A DNA stretch of 64,000 nucleotides from Kitasatospora sp. MAA4. GTDB taxonomy: Bacteria > Actinomycetota > Actinomycetes > Streptomycetales > Streptomycetaceae. The stretch lies in assembly GCF_029893355.1 (NCBI RefSeq), contig NZ_JARZAI010000002.1, positions 186,001 through 250,000 on the forward strand, written 5' to 3'. The notes beneath the pieces are model-generated. The model searched no databases and was not told where the DNA came from. It saw only the letters and a list, made by a program, of their open reading frames with translations. Positions 63,770 through 64,000 of the stretch are shown in pieces; the stretch's first letter is position 1; each line of letters opens with the position of its first letter. The translations under genes and the position numbers were made by a program.

Positions 63770-64000
63770 TCACCGGAGGGGGGCGGGGCGCACCGGGCGC
63801 TCCTTGCCCAGTTCCACCCTGGCCGGCTCGCGGCCCGCCTCGGGCGGCGCCTGCGGCCTCGGCGGGGCGGCGGCCGCCTCGGTGCGGGTGTCGCGGTGCG
63901 GGAGCAGCGAGATGACGGCGTCGCGCAGCCGGGCCGGGGCCTCCTCGTCCAGCGGGTCGACGGTGGCCGGGACCTGGACGCGGACCGGGCCGGTACTGCC
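63770..64000 (-). CDS. C-terminal end of an unknown gene (runs off the window)
   Basis: An open minus-strand frame of 76 residues from the window edge to TGA at 63770-63772 (VRVQVPATVDPLDEEAPARL, DAVISLLPHRDTRTE, then a Pro/Ala-rich tail). It has coding-like third-position GC. The start and most of the protein lie beyond the edge, so the product cannot be named. It reads toward rbpA. Confidence 0.55.
   Translation of the reverse strand, partial: GSTGPVRVQVPATVDPLDEEAPARLRDAVISLLPHRDTRTEAAAAPPRPQAPPEAGREPARVELGKERPVRPAPLR

Overview
The window is very GC-rich, uses many GTG starts and ATGA/GTGA stop-start overlaps, and carries actinobacterial markers: RbpA, a streptophobe-family membrane protein, a DUF6777 protein, large LuxR ATPases, an FMN riboswitch before ribE-ribM-ribBA-ribH, and GuaB1. 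It is best read as chromosome of a Streptomycetaceae member (Streptomyces, Kitasatospora or a close relative). No rRNA, tRNA or CRISPR array was seen.

1-5.0 kb: the end of a [NiFe]-hydrogenase maturation operon (hypF fragment, hypC, hypD, hypE), a small unknown protein and a DJ-1/PfpI protein. 5.0-15.1 kb: a compact cluster that looks like an unusual ribosomal-peptide (RiPP) pathway. It has a 45-residue putative precursor peptide, a LAL regulator translationally coupled to a SagB-type dehydrogenase, a DUF6065 protein, two JmjC/cupin hydroxylases, one 2OG-Fe(II) oxygenase and a CmcI-like methyltransferase. No YcaO, lanthionine synthetase, radical SAM enzyme, peptidase or transporter is present. 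15.0-25.0 kb: a GNAT enzyme, a response regulator fused to an FAD oxidoreductase with its cNMP-binding histidine kinase, pirin, a second LAL regulator, and a three-gene membrane/septum-formation operon.

25.28-32.84 kb: a 7.5-kb integrative element inside the 5' end of guaB1. A large serine integrase sits at its left end and a 16-bp core is repeated at both ends. The joined ends rebuild an attP with inverted arms. The element supplies a new promoter and a new N-terminus for guaB1, leaving the native 14-codon start stranded on the left. Its cargo is a small effector-like protein followed by a 14-WD-repeat STAND ATPase. Both carry the same YQAG(R/G)DQHI motif, at the C-terminus of one and the N-terminus of the other, which is the arrangement of amyloid-signalling NLR immunity pairs. 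A broken DUF5959-like gene lies between integrase and cargo.

34-64 kb is mostly core chromosome: a GH18 chitinase with a DasR-like site; DUF5995; an FHA-ABC transporter/SH3-like/Ser-Thr kinase operon beside streptophobe and DUF6777 genes; DinB and beta-propeller proteins; the riboflavin operon with its RFN element; hisE-hisG; a pair of CNNM/CBS membrane proteins; an EccA-like AAA ATPase; a uridine-kinase-like protein; acyl-CoA dehydrogenase; an Lrp regulator; amidohydrolase; lnt; fxsA; and rbpA with a sigma-R-type promoter. A partial unknown gene runs off the right end.

The two regions most worth following are the putative RiPP cluster (5.0-15.1 kb) and the NLR-type immunity element (25.3-32.8 kb).
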